This document shows, in pieces, positions 1 to 8,941 of a stretch of DNA of 64,000 bases. Position 1 is the first letter of the stretch. Each line of letters opens with the position of its first letter. The notes beneath the pieces are model-generated. The model saw nothing but the letters and a program-made list of their open reading frames with translations. It searched no databases and had not been told where the DNA came from. Both the position numbers and the translations under genes were made by a program. The stretch is from Micropterix aruncella (lineage: Eukaryota; Arthropoda; Insecta; Lepidoptera; Micropterigidae): the NCBI GenBank assembly GCA_944548615.1, contig CALYMY010000057.1, forward strand, positions 62,001 through 126,000. The letters run 5' to 3'.

Positions 1-81
1 CAAATTTGACAGTTGGTTCGAAATTTGAATTTACAAATATGACAGTCGGTTCGAAATTTGAATTTTCAAATTTGACATTTG
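1..81 (-). repeat. 33-bp satellite, minus orientation (end of a beta tile cut by the window edge)
   Basis: About 2.5 units of the 33-mer. The variant run gaatttacaaatatgacag followed by tcggttcg matches 6057 bases further on (6058-6138), the last units of a beta 33(-) array. The window therefore opens inside a beta tile. It passes into the 119-mer through catttggtgaaatttgg. Confidence 0.95.
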
Positions 82-2096
82 GTGAAATTTGGTATAGGCA
101 TTCAATTATGATGGCAATTACTAAGTTCCACCATGACATGGCTGCTGCACCCAGGGTTGGCTCCCGACGAGGGAACTCCTCAACGGTCAACCGTAGAGAC
201 GTGAAATTTGGTATAGGCATTCCATTATGATGGCAATTACTAAGTTCCACCATGACATGGCTGCTGCACCCAGGGTTGGCTCCCGACGAGGGAACTCCTC
301 AACGGTCAACCGTAGAGACGTGAAATTTGGTATAGGCATTCCATTATGATGGCAATTACTAAGTTCCACCATGACATGGCTGCTGCACCCAGGGTTGGCT
401 CCCGACGAGGGAAAAACTCAACGGTCAACCGTAGATACGTGAAATTTGGTATAGGCATTCCATTATGATGGCAATTACTAAGTTACACCATGACATGGCT
501 GCTGCACCCAGGGTTGGCTCCCGACGAGGGAACTCCTTAACGGTCAACCGTAGAGACGTGAAATTTGGTATAGGCATTCCATTATGATGGCAATTACTAA
601 GTTCCACCATGACATGGCTGCTGCACCCAAGGTTGGCTCCCGACGAGGGAACTCCTTAACGGTCAACCGTAGAGACGTGAAATTTGGTATAGGCATTCCA
701 TTATGATGGCAATTACTAAGTTCCACCATGACATGGCTGCTGCACCAAGGGTTGGCTCCCGACGAGGGAAAAACTCAACGGTCAACCGTAGATACGTGAA
801 ATTTGGTATAGGCATTCCATTATGATGGCAATTACTAAGTTCCACCATGACATGGCTGCTGCACCCAGGGTTGGCTCCCGACGAGGGAACTCCTCAACGG
901 TCAACCGTAGAGACGTGAAATTTGGTAAAGGCATTCCATTATGAAAACAATTACTAAGTTCCACCATGACATGGCTGCTGCACCCAGGGTTGGCTCCCGA
1001 CGAGGGAACTCCTCAACGGTCAACCGTAGAGACGTGAAATTTGGTATAGGCATTCCATAATGATGGCAATTACTAAGTTCCACCATGACATGGCTGCTGC
1101 ACCCAGGGTTGGCTCCCGACGAGGGAACTCCTCAACGGTCAACCGTAGAGACGTGAAATTTGGTATAGGCATTCCATTATGATGGCAATTACTAAGTTCC
1201 ACCATGACATGGCTGCTGCACCCAGGGTTGGCTCCCGACGAGGGAACTCCTCAACGGTCAACCGTAGAGACGTGAAATTTGGTATAGGCTTTCCATTATG
1301 ATGACAATTACTAAGTTCCGCCATGACATGGCTGCTGCACCCAGGGTTGGCTCCCGACGAGGGAACTCCTCAACGGTCAACCGTAGAGACGTGAAATTTG
1401 GTATAGGCATTCCATTATGAAAACAATTACTAAGTTCCACCATGACATGGCTGCTGCACCCAGGGTTGGCTCCCGACGAGGGAACTCCTCAACGGTCAAC
1501 CGTAGAGACGTAAAATTTGGTATAGGCATTCCATAATGATGGCAATTACTAAGTTCCACCATGACATGGCTGCTGCACCCAGGGTTGGCTCCCGACGAGG
1601 GAACTCCTCAACGGTCAACCGTAGAGACGTGAAATTTGGTATAGGCTTTCCATTATGATGGCAATTACTAAGTTCCGCCATGACATGGCTGCTGTACCCA
1701 GGGTTGGCTCCCGACGAGGGAACTCCTCAACGGTCAACCGTAGAGACGTAAAATTTGGTATAGGCATTCCATTATGATGGCAATTACTAAATTCCACCAT
1801 GACATGGCTGCTGCACAAAGGGTTGGCTCCCGACGAGGGAACTCCTCAACGGTGAAACGTAGAGACGTGAAATTTGGTATAGGCATTCCATTATAATGGC
1901 AATTACTAAGTTCCACCATGACATGGCTGCTGCACCCAGGGTTGGCTCCCGACGAGGGAACTCCTCAACGGTGAAACGTAGAGACGTGAAATTTGTTATA
2001 GGCATTCCATTTTAATGGCAATTACTAAGTTCCACCATGACATGGCTGCTGCACCCAGGGTTGGCTCCCGACGAGGGAACTCCTCAACGGTCAACC
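82..2096 (-). repeat. 119-bp satellite array, minus, 17 monomers (tile 1, alpha)
   Basis: Length is 17x119-8 = 2015. Monomer starts fall at 82+119k with no indels; 1153-1271 is a clean consensus monomer. Ordered variants identify the copy: ttcaattatg in the first monomer, gggaaaaactc at 409-419 and 766-776, aagttacacc near 480, atgaaaac at 941 and 1418, ggctttcc near 1287 and 1646, gctgtaccc at 1691, gcacaaag at 1813, ggtgaaacg at 1851 and 1970, and ccattttaatgg at 2007. Private to this copy and its later duplicates are ggtaaagg near 933 and atgatgacaatt near 1298. The array ends inside the dyad acggtcaacc, eight bases short of a full monomer. The 61-codon minus-strand frame in each monomer repeats with the satellite and is not annotated as a gene. 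Confidence 0.98.
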
Positions 2097-2128
2097 AAAT
2101 TTCACGTCTCTACGGTTGACCGTTGAGG
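2082..2128. other. Inversion axis J1 (119/119), prototype of 21
   Basis: Arms cctcaacggtcaacc and ggttgaccgttgagg flank a 17-nt centre, aaatttcacgtctctac. The arms continue outward for five to six monomers with scattered mismatches. The minus array stops inside its own dyad acggt-ca-accgt, and acc is shared by both sides of the join. The left arm ends at 2096, 3947, 8153, 10837, 12569, 16418, 19274, 23004, 26455, 31096, 32947, 37153, 39837, 44425, 46276, 50482, 52690, 54422, 57557, 59289 and 62787, with the same join each time. The direct inference is one founding inversion copied 21 times. Confidence 0.95.
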
Positions 2129-2700
2129 AGTTCCCTCGTCGGGAGCCAACCCTGGGTGCAGCAGCCATGTCATGGTGGAACTTAGTAATTGCCATCATAA
2201 TGGAATGCCTATACTAAATTTCACGTCTCTACGGTTGATTGTTGAGGAGTTCCCTCGTCGGGAGCCAGCCCTGGGTGCAGCAGCCATGTCATGGTGGAAC
2301 TTAGTAATTGCGATCATAATGGAATGCCTATACCAAATTTCACGTCTCTACGGTTGACCGTTGAGGAGTTCCCTCGTCGGGAGCCAACCCTGGGTGCAGC
2401 AGCCATGTCATGGTGGAACTTAGTAATTGCCATCATAATGGAATGCCTATACCAAATTTCACGTCTCTACGGTTGACCGTTGAGGAGTTCCCTCGTCGGG
2501 AGCCAACCCTGGGTGCAGCAGCCATGTCATGGTGGAACTTAGTAATTGCCATCATAATGTAATGCCTATACCAAATTTCACGTCTCTACGGTTGACCGTT
2601 GAGGAGTTCCCTCGTCGGGAGCCAACCCTGGGTGCAGCAGCCATGTCATGGTGGAACTTAGTAATTGCCATCATAATGGAATGCCTATACCAAATTTCAC
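2097..2700 (+). repeat. 119-bp satellite array, plus, 5 monomers (tile 1, alpha)
   Basis: Begins with the 17-nt centre of inversion axis J1 (2097-2113). The ordered alpha variants are atactaaatt at 2211, gttgattgttg at 2234, gccagccctgg at 2264, gcgatcat at 2310 and ataatgtaatg at 2554. Length is 604 bp in every alpha tile of the window. It ends with ccaaatttcac before the 33-mer. Confidence 0.98.
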
Positions 2701-2884
2701 CAAATTTCAAATTTGAAAATTCAAATTTCGAACCGACTGTCAGATTTGAAAATTCAAATTTCGAACCAACTGTCAAATTTGAAAATTCAAATTTCGAACC
2801 AACTGTCAAATTTGAAAATTCAAATTTCGAACCAACTGTCAGATTTGAAAATTATAATTTCGAACCAATTTGAAATTCGAAATC
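2701..2884 (+). repeat. 33-bp satellite, plus, short array of about 5 units (tile 1, alpha)
   Basis: Five units, the last altered to aattataatttcg (2850-2862), followed by the joint caatttgaaattcgaaatc that leads straight into a minus 119 array. No 33(-) arm is present. All 11 alpha tiles have the same 184 bp here. Confidence 0.97.
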
Positions 2885-2893
2885 GTGAAATTT
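2850..2893. other. Alpha joint, 33(+) directly to 119(-), prototype of 11
   Basis: A degenerate last unit (aattataatttcg), then caatttgaaattcgaaatc and gtgaaattt. It replaces the J2 axis and the whole 33(-) arm. The joint ends at 2884, 8941, 11625, 31884, 37941, 40625, 45213, 51270, 53478, 58345 and 63575. I read it as the scar of one deletion in a beta-like ancestor. Confidence 0.85.
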
Positions 2894-3947
2894 GGTATAG
2901 GCATTCCATTATGATGGCAATTACTAAGTTCCACCATGACATGGCTGCTGCACCCAGGGTTGGCTCCCGACGAGGGAACTCCTCAACGGTCAACCGTAGA
3001 GACGTAAAATTTGGTATAGGCATTCCATTATGATGGCAATTACTAAATTCCACCATGACATGGCTGCTGCACCCAGGGTTGTCTCCCGACGAGGGAACTC
3101 CTCAACGGTCAACGGTAGAGACGTGAAATTTGGTATAGGCATTCCATTATGATGGCAATTACTAAGTTCCACCATGACATGGCTGCTGCACCCAGGGTTG
3201 GCTCCCGACGAGGGAACTCCTCAACGGCCAACCGTAGAGACGTGAAATTTGGTATAGGCATTCCATTATGATGGCAATTACTAAGTTCCACCATGACATG
3301 GCTGCTGCACCCAGGGTTGGCTCCCGACGAGGGAACTCCTCAACGGTCAACCGTAGAGACGTGAAATTTGGTATAGGCATTCCATTATGATGGCAATTAC
3401 TAAGTTCCACCATGACATGGCTGCTGCACCCAAGGTTGGCTCCCGACGAGGGAACTCCTCAATGGTCGACCGTAGAGACGTAAAATTTGGTATAGGCATT
3501 CCATTATGATGGCAATTACTAAATTCCACCATGACATGGCTGCTGCACCCAGGGTTGGCTCCCGACGAGGGAACTCCTCAACGGTGAAACGTAGAGACGT
3601 GAAATTTGTTATAGGCATTCCATTATAATGGCAATTACTAAGTTCCACCATGACATGGCTGCTGCACCCAGGGTTGGCTCCCGACGAGGGAACTCCTCAA
3701 CGGTCAACCGTAGAGACGTGAAATTTGGTATAGGCATTCCATAATGATGGCAATTACTAAGTTCCACCATGACATGGCTGCTGCACCCAGGGTTGGCTCC
3801 CGACGAGGGAACTCCTCAACGGTGAAACGTAGAGACGTGAAATTTGTTATAGGCATTCCATTATAATGGCAATTACTAAGTTCCACCATGGCATGGCTGC
3901 TGCACCCAGGGTTGGCTCCCGACGAGGGAACTCCTCAACGGTCAACC
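2885..3947 (-). repeat. 119-bp satellite array, minus, 9 monomers (tile 2, beta)
   Basis: 9x119-8 bp. Marker order: gttgtctcccg (3078), aacggtagag (3111), acggccaaccg (3224), aatggtcgaccg (3461), two ggtgaaacg monomers, and ccatggcatgg (3886), a change in the usual ccatgacatgg dyad. The same start order appears in every 119(-) array that follows a short alpha 33 array. Confidence 0.98.
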
Positions 3948-4670
3948 AAATTTCACGTCTCTACGGTTGACCGTTGAGGAGTTCCCTCCTTGGGAGCCAA
4001 CCCTGGGTGCAGCAGCCATGTCATGGTGGAACTTAGTAATTGCCATCATAATGGAATGCCTATACCAAATTTCACGTCTCTACGGTTGACCGTTGAGGAG
4101 TTCCCTCGTCGGGAGCCAACCCTGGGTGCAGCAGCCATGTCATGGTGGAACTTAGTAATTGCCATCATAATGGAATGCCTATACCAAATTTCACGTCTCT
4201 ACGGTTGACCGTTGAGGAGTTCCCTCGTCGGGAGCCAGCCCTGGGTGCAGCAGCCATGTCATGGTGGAACTTAGTAATTGCGATCATAATGGAATGCCTA
4301 TACCAAATTTCACGTCTCTACGGTTGACCGTTGAGGAGTTCCCTCGTCGGGAGCCAACCCTGGGTGCAGCAGCCATGTCATGGTGGAACTTAGTAATTGC
4401 CATCATAATGGAATGCCTATACCAAATTTCACGTCTCTACGGTTGACCGTTGAGGAGTTCCCTCGTCGGGAGCCAACCCTGGGTGCAGCAGCCATGTCAT
4501 GGTGGAACTTAGTAATTGCCATCATAATGTAATGCCTATACCAAATTTCACGTCTCTACGGTTGACCGTTGAGGAGTTCCCTCGTCGGGAGCCAACCCTG
4601 GGTGCAGCAGCCATGTCATGGTGGAACTTAGTAATTGCCATCATAATGGAATGCCTATACCAAATTTCAC
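3948..4670 (+). repeat. 119-bp satellite array, plus, 6 monomers (tile 2, beta)
   Basis: J1 centre is 3948-3964. The first monomer carries cctccttggg (3985), which marks beta and gamma tiles and replaces cctcgtcggg. The third carries gccagccctgg, the fourth gcgatcat, and the fifth ataatgtaatg with ctataccaaattt (beta subtype 1). Confidence 0.98.
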
Positions 4671-5908
4671 CAAATTTCAAATTTGAAAATTCAAATTTCG
4701 AACCGACTGTCAGATTTGAAAATTCAAATTTCGAACCAACTGTCAAATTTGAAAATTCAAATTTCGAACCAACTGTCAAATTTGAAAATTCAAATTTCGA
4801 ACCAACTGTCAAATTTGAAAATTCAAATTTCGAACCAACTGTCAGATTTGAAAATTCAAATTTCGAACCGACTGTCAGATTTGAAAATTCAAATTTCGAA
4901 CCAACTGTCAAATTTGAAAATTCAAATTTCGAAACAACTGTCAGATTTGAAAATTAAAATTTCGAACCAACTGTCAAATTTGAAAATTCAAATTTCGAAC
5001 CGACTGTCAGATTTGAAAATTCAAATTTCGAACCAACTGTCAAATTTGAAAATTCAAATTTCGAACCATCTGTCAAATTTGAAAATTCAAATTTCGAACC
5101 AACTGTCAGATTTGAAAATTCAAATTTCGAACCAACTGTCAAATTTGAAAATTCAAATTTCGAACCAACTGTCAGATTTGAAAATTCAAATATCGAACCA
5201 ACTGTCAAATTTGAAAATTCAAATTTCGAACCAACTGTCAGATTTTAAAAGTCAAATTTCGAACCAACTGTCAAATTTGAAAATTCAAATTTCGAACCAA
5301 CTGTCAAATTTGAAAATTCAAATTTCGAACCAACTGTCAGATTTGAAAATTCAAATTTCGAACCAACTGTCAGATTTGAAAATTTGAATTTCGAACCAAC
5401 TGTCAGATTAGAAAATTCAAATTTCGAACCAACTGTCAGATTTGAAAATTCAAATTTCGAACCAACTGTCAGATTTGAAAATTCAAATTTCGAACCAACT
5501 GTCAAATTTGGAAATTCAAATTTCGAACCAACTGTCAGATTTGAAAATTCAAATTTCGAACTAACTGTCAAATTTGAAAATTCAAATTTCGAACCAACTG
5601 TCAGATTTGAAAATTCAAATTTCGAACCAAGTGTCAAATTTGAAAATTCGAAATTTCGAAACCAACTGTCACATTTGAAAATTCAAATTTCGAACCAACT
5701 GTCAGATTTGAAAATTCAAATTTCGAACCAACTGTCAGATTTGAAAATTCTAATTTCGAACCAACTGTCAGATTTGAAAATTGAAATTTCGAACCAACTG
5801 TCAGATTTGAAAATTCGAATTTCGAACCAACTGTCAGATTTGAAAATTCAAATTTCGAACCAACTGTCAAATTTGAAAATTCAAATTTCGAACCAACTGT
5901 CAGATTTG
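4671..5908 (+). repeat. 33-bp satellite, plus, about 37 units (tile 2, beta)
   Basis: A clean unit is 4713-4745. Ordered variants are gaaacaactgtc, gaaccatctgtc, aaatatcg (5188), gattttaaaagtc (5241), aaaatttgaatttcg (near 5380), gattagaaaatt (5406), gaactaactg (5559), aaccaagtgtc, and one unit near 5646-5665 with two extra bases. A private change, g for a, lies at 5511. Reading frames of 130-234 codons cross this array on both strands and are repeat artefacts. Confidence 0.98.
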
Positions 5909-5941
5909 TTCGAAATTTGAATTTTCAAATCTGACAGTTGG
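5893..5941. other. Inversion axis J2 (33/33), prototype of 10
   Basis: Arms ccaactgtcagatttg and caaatctgacagttgg flank a 17-nt centre, ttcgaaatttgaatttt. The left arm ends at 5908, 14530, 17555, 21235, 24141, 27592, 34908, 48237, 56383 and 61613. Beta and gamma tiles share the identical join, so it predates their separation. Confidence 0.94.
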
Positions 5942-6138
5942 TTCGAAATTTGAATTTTCAAATCTGACAGTTGGTTCGAAATTCAAATTTTTAAATCTGA
6001 CAGTTGGTTCGAAATTTGAATTTTCAAATCTGACAGTTGGTTCGAAATTTGAATTTTCAAATTTGACAGTTGGTTCGAAATTTGAATTTACAAATATGAC
6101 AGTCGGTTCGAAATTTGAATTTTCAAATTTGACATTTG
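5909..6138 (-). repeat. 33-bp satellite, minus, about 7 units (tile 2, beta)
   Basis: Begins with the 17-nt centre of inversion axis J2 (5909-5925). The third unit reads cgaaattcaaatttttaaa, and the last two carry tttacaaatatgacag and tcggttcg. It ends catttg before gtgaaatttgg of the next 119 array. Confidence 0.97.
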
Positions 6139-8153
6139 GTGAAATTTGGTATAGGCATTCAATTATGATGGCAATTACTAAGTTCCACCATGACATGGCT
6201 GCTGCACCCAGGGTTGGCTCCCGACGAGGGAACTCCTCAACGGTCAACCGTAGAGACGTGAAATTTGGTATAGGCATTCCATTATGATGGCAATTACTAA
6301 GTTCCACCATGACATGGCTGCTGCACCCAGGGTTGGCTCCCGACGAGGGAACTCCTCAACGGTCAACCGTAGAGACGTGAAATTTGGTATAGGCATTCCA
6401 TTATGATGGCAATTACTAAGTTCCACCATGACATGGCTGCTGCACCCAGGGTTGGCTCCCGACGAGGGAAAAACTCAACGGTCAACCGTAGATACGTGAA
6501 ATTTGGTATAGGCATTCCATTATGATGGCAATTACTAAGTTACACCATGACATGGCTGCTGCACCCAGGGTTGGCTCCCGACGAGGGAACTCCTTAACGG
6601 TCAACCGTAGAGACGTGAAATTTGGTATAGGCATTCCATTATGATGGCAATTACTAAGTTCCACCATGACATGGCTGCTGCACCCAAGGTTGGCTCCCGA
6701 CGAGGGAACTCCTTAACGGTCAACCGTAGAGACGTGAAATTTGGTATAGGCATTCCATTATGATGGCAATTACTAAGTTCCACCATGACATGGCTGCTGC
6801 ACCAAGGGTTGGCTCCCGACGAGGGAAAAACTCAACGGTCAACCGTAGATACGTGAAATTTGGTATAGGCATTCCATTATGATGGCAATTACTAAGTTCC
6901 ACCATGACATGGCTGCTGCACCCAGGGTTGGCTCCCGACGAGGGAACTCCTCAACGGTCAACCGTAGAGACGTGAAATTTGGTATAGGCATTCCATTATG
7001 AAAACAATTACTAAGTTCCACCATGACATGGCTGCTGCACCCAGGGTTGGCTCCCGACGAGGGAACTCCTCAACGGTCAACCGTAGAGACGTGAAATTTG
7101 GTATAGGCATTCCATAATGATGGCAATTACTAAGTTCCACCATGACATGGCTGCTGCACCCAGGGTTGGCTCCCGACGAGGGAACTCCTCAACGGTCAAC
7201 CGTAGAGACGTGAAATTTGGTATAGGCATTCCATTATGATGGCAATTACTAAGTTCCACCATGACATGGCTGCTGCACCCAGGGTTGGCTCCCGACGAGG
7301 GAACTCCTCAACGGTCAACCGTAGAGACGTGAAATTTGGTATAGGCTTTCCATTATGATGGCAATTACTAAGTTCCGCCATGACATGGCTGCTGCACCCA
7401 GGGTTGGCTCCCGACGAGGGAACTCCTCAACGGTCAACCGTAGAGACGTGAAATTTGGTATAGGCATTCCATTATGAAAACAATTACTAAGTTCCACCAT
7501 GACATGGCTGCTGCACCCAGGGTTGGCTCCCGACGAGGGAACTCCTCAACGGTCAACCGTAGAGACGTAAAATTTGGTATAGGCATTCCATAATGATGGC
7601 AATTACTAAGTTCCACCATGACATGGCTGCTGCACCCAGGGTTGGCTCCCGACGAGGGAACTCCTCAACGGTCAACCGTAGAGACGTGAAATTTGGTATA
7701 GGCTTTCCATTATGATGGCAATTACTAAGTTCCGCCATGACATGGCTGCTGTACCCAGGGTTGGCTCCCGACGAGGGAACTCCTCAACGGTCAACCGTAG
7801 AGACGTAAAATTTGGTATAGGCATTCCATTATGATGGCAATTACTAAATTCCACCATGACATGGCTGCTGCACAAAGGGTTGGCTCCCGACGAGGGAACT
7901 CCTCAACGGTGAAACGTAGAGACGTGAAATTTGGTATAGGCATTCCATTATAATGGCAATTACTAAGTTCCACCATGACATGGCTGCTGCACCCAGGGTT
8001 GGCTCCCGACGAGGGAACTCCTCAACGGTGAAACGTAGAGACGTGAAATTTGTTATAGGCATTCCATTTTAATGGCAATTACTAAGTTCCACCATGACAT
8101 GGCTGCTGCACCCAGGGTTGGCTCCCGACGAGGGAACTCCTCAACGGTCAACC
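6139..8153 (-). repeat. 119-bp satellite array, minus, 17 monomers (tile 3, alpha)
   Basis: Same 2015 bp and the same variant order as 82-2096 at offset 6057. It has the common forms ggtatagg and atgatggcaatt where tile 1 has ggtaaagg and atgatgacaatt. The two arrays are therefore sister copies and not one sequence repeated by error. Confidence 0.98.
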
Positions 8154-8757
8154 AAATTTCACGTCTCTACGGTTGACCGTTGAGGAGTTCCCTCGTCGGG
8201 AGCCAACCCTGGGTGCAGCAGCCATGTCATGGTGGAACTTAGTAATTGCCATCATAATGGAATGCCTATACCAAATTTCACGTCTCTACGGTTGATTGTT
8301 GAGGAGTTCCCTCGTCGGGAGCCAGCCCTGGGTGCAGCAGCCATGTCATGGTGGAACTTAGTAATTGCGATCATAATGGAATGCCTATACCAAATTTCAC
8401 GTCTCTACGGTTGACCGTTGAGGAGTTCCCTCGTCGGGAGCCAACCCTGGGTGCAGCAGCCATGTCATGGTGGAACTTAGTAATTGCCATCATAATGGAA
8501 TGCCTATACCAAATTTCACGTCTCTACGGTTGACCGTTGAGGAGTTCCCTCGTCGGGAGCCAACCCTGGGTGCAGCAGCCATGTCATGGTGGAACTTAGT
8601 AATTGCCATCATAATGTAATGCCTATACCAAATTTCACGTCTCTACGGTTGACCGTTGAGGAGTTCCCTCGTCGGGAGCCAACCCTGGGTGCAGCAGCCA
8701 TGTCATGGTGGAACTTAGTAATTGCCATCATAATGGAATGCCTATACCAAATTTCAC
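8154..8757 (+). repeat. 119-bp satellite array, plus, 5 monomers (tile 3, alpha)
   Basis: Alpha variant order as at 2097-2700, but with ctataccaaattt in the first monomer where tile 1 has ctatactaaattt. This separates alpha subtype b (tiles 3, 4, 12, 13, 16, 17, 19, 21) from subtype a (tiles 1, 10, 14). Confidence 0.98.
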
Positions 8758-8941
8758 CAAATTTCAAATTTGAAAATTCAAATTTCGAACCGACTGTCAG
8801 ATTTGAAAATTCAAATTTCGAACCAACTGTCAAATTTGAAAATTCAAATTTCGAACCAACTGTCAAATTTGAAAATTCAAATTTCGAACCAACTGTCAGA
8901 TTTGAAAATTATAATTTCGAACCAATTTGAAATTCGAAATC
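8758..8941 (+). repeat. 33-bp satellite, plus, about 5 units (tile 3, alpha)
   Basis: Identical by eye to 2701-2884, including the aattataatttcg unit and the joint to 119(-). Confidence 0.97.

Noticed and set aside
187..372. A 61-codon minus-strand frame repeated in nearly every 119-mer, with hydrophobic stretches
   Set aside because: It spans about one and a half monomers and stops because 119 is not a multiple of three. It recurs once per monomer and overlaps its neighbours. No known domain is recognised, and the 119(+) arms give the same frame on the other strand.
2082..2128. Terminal inverted repeats of a DNA transposon or insertion sequence
   Set aside because: The inverted repeats are satellite monomers facing each other. 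No transposase frame, target-site duplication or unique interior is present between axes.
2110..2160. CENP-B box in the 119-mer (ttccctcgtcggga)
   Set aside because: The vertebrate box needs TTCG and CGGG at fixed spacing (nTTCGnnnnAnnCGGGn). Here only CGGGA is present, and the upstream element is ttcc at the wrong distance.
2105..2165. Rho-independent terminators at the J1 hairpins
   Set aside because: A strong stem is present but with a 17-nt loop and no T tract. The eukaryotic satellite context makes this reading meaningless.
4683..5387. A 234-codon open frame of LKIQISNQLSD-type repeats that looks like a coiled-coil protein gene
   Set aside because: The frame is the 33-bp satellite read in one phase. 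The opposite strand is also open over long stretches, its ends are set by single variant units, no non-repeat coding sequence flanks it, and it recurs in every beta tile.
2701..5908. CRISPR array, because of the near-33-bp period
   Set aside because: Units abut directly with no unique spacers, length reaches over 45 units with inversion in the middle, and there are no cas genes. It is an ordinary tandem repeat.
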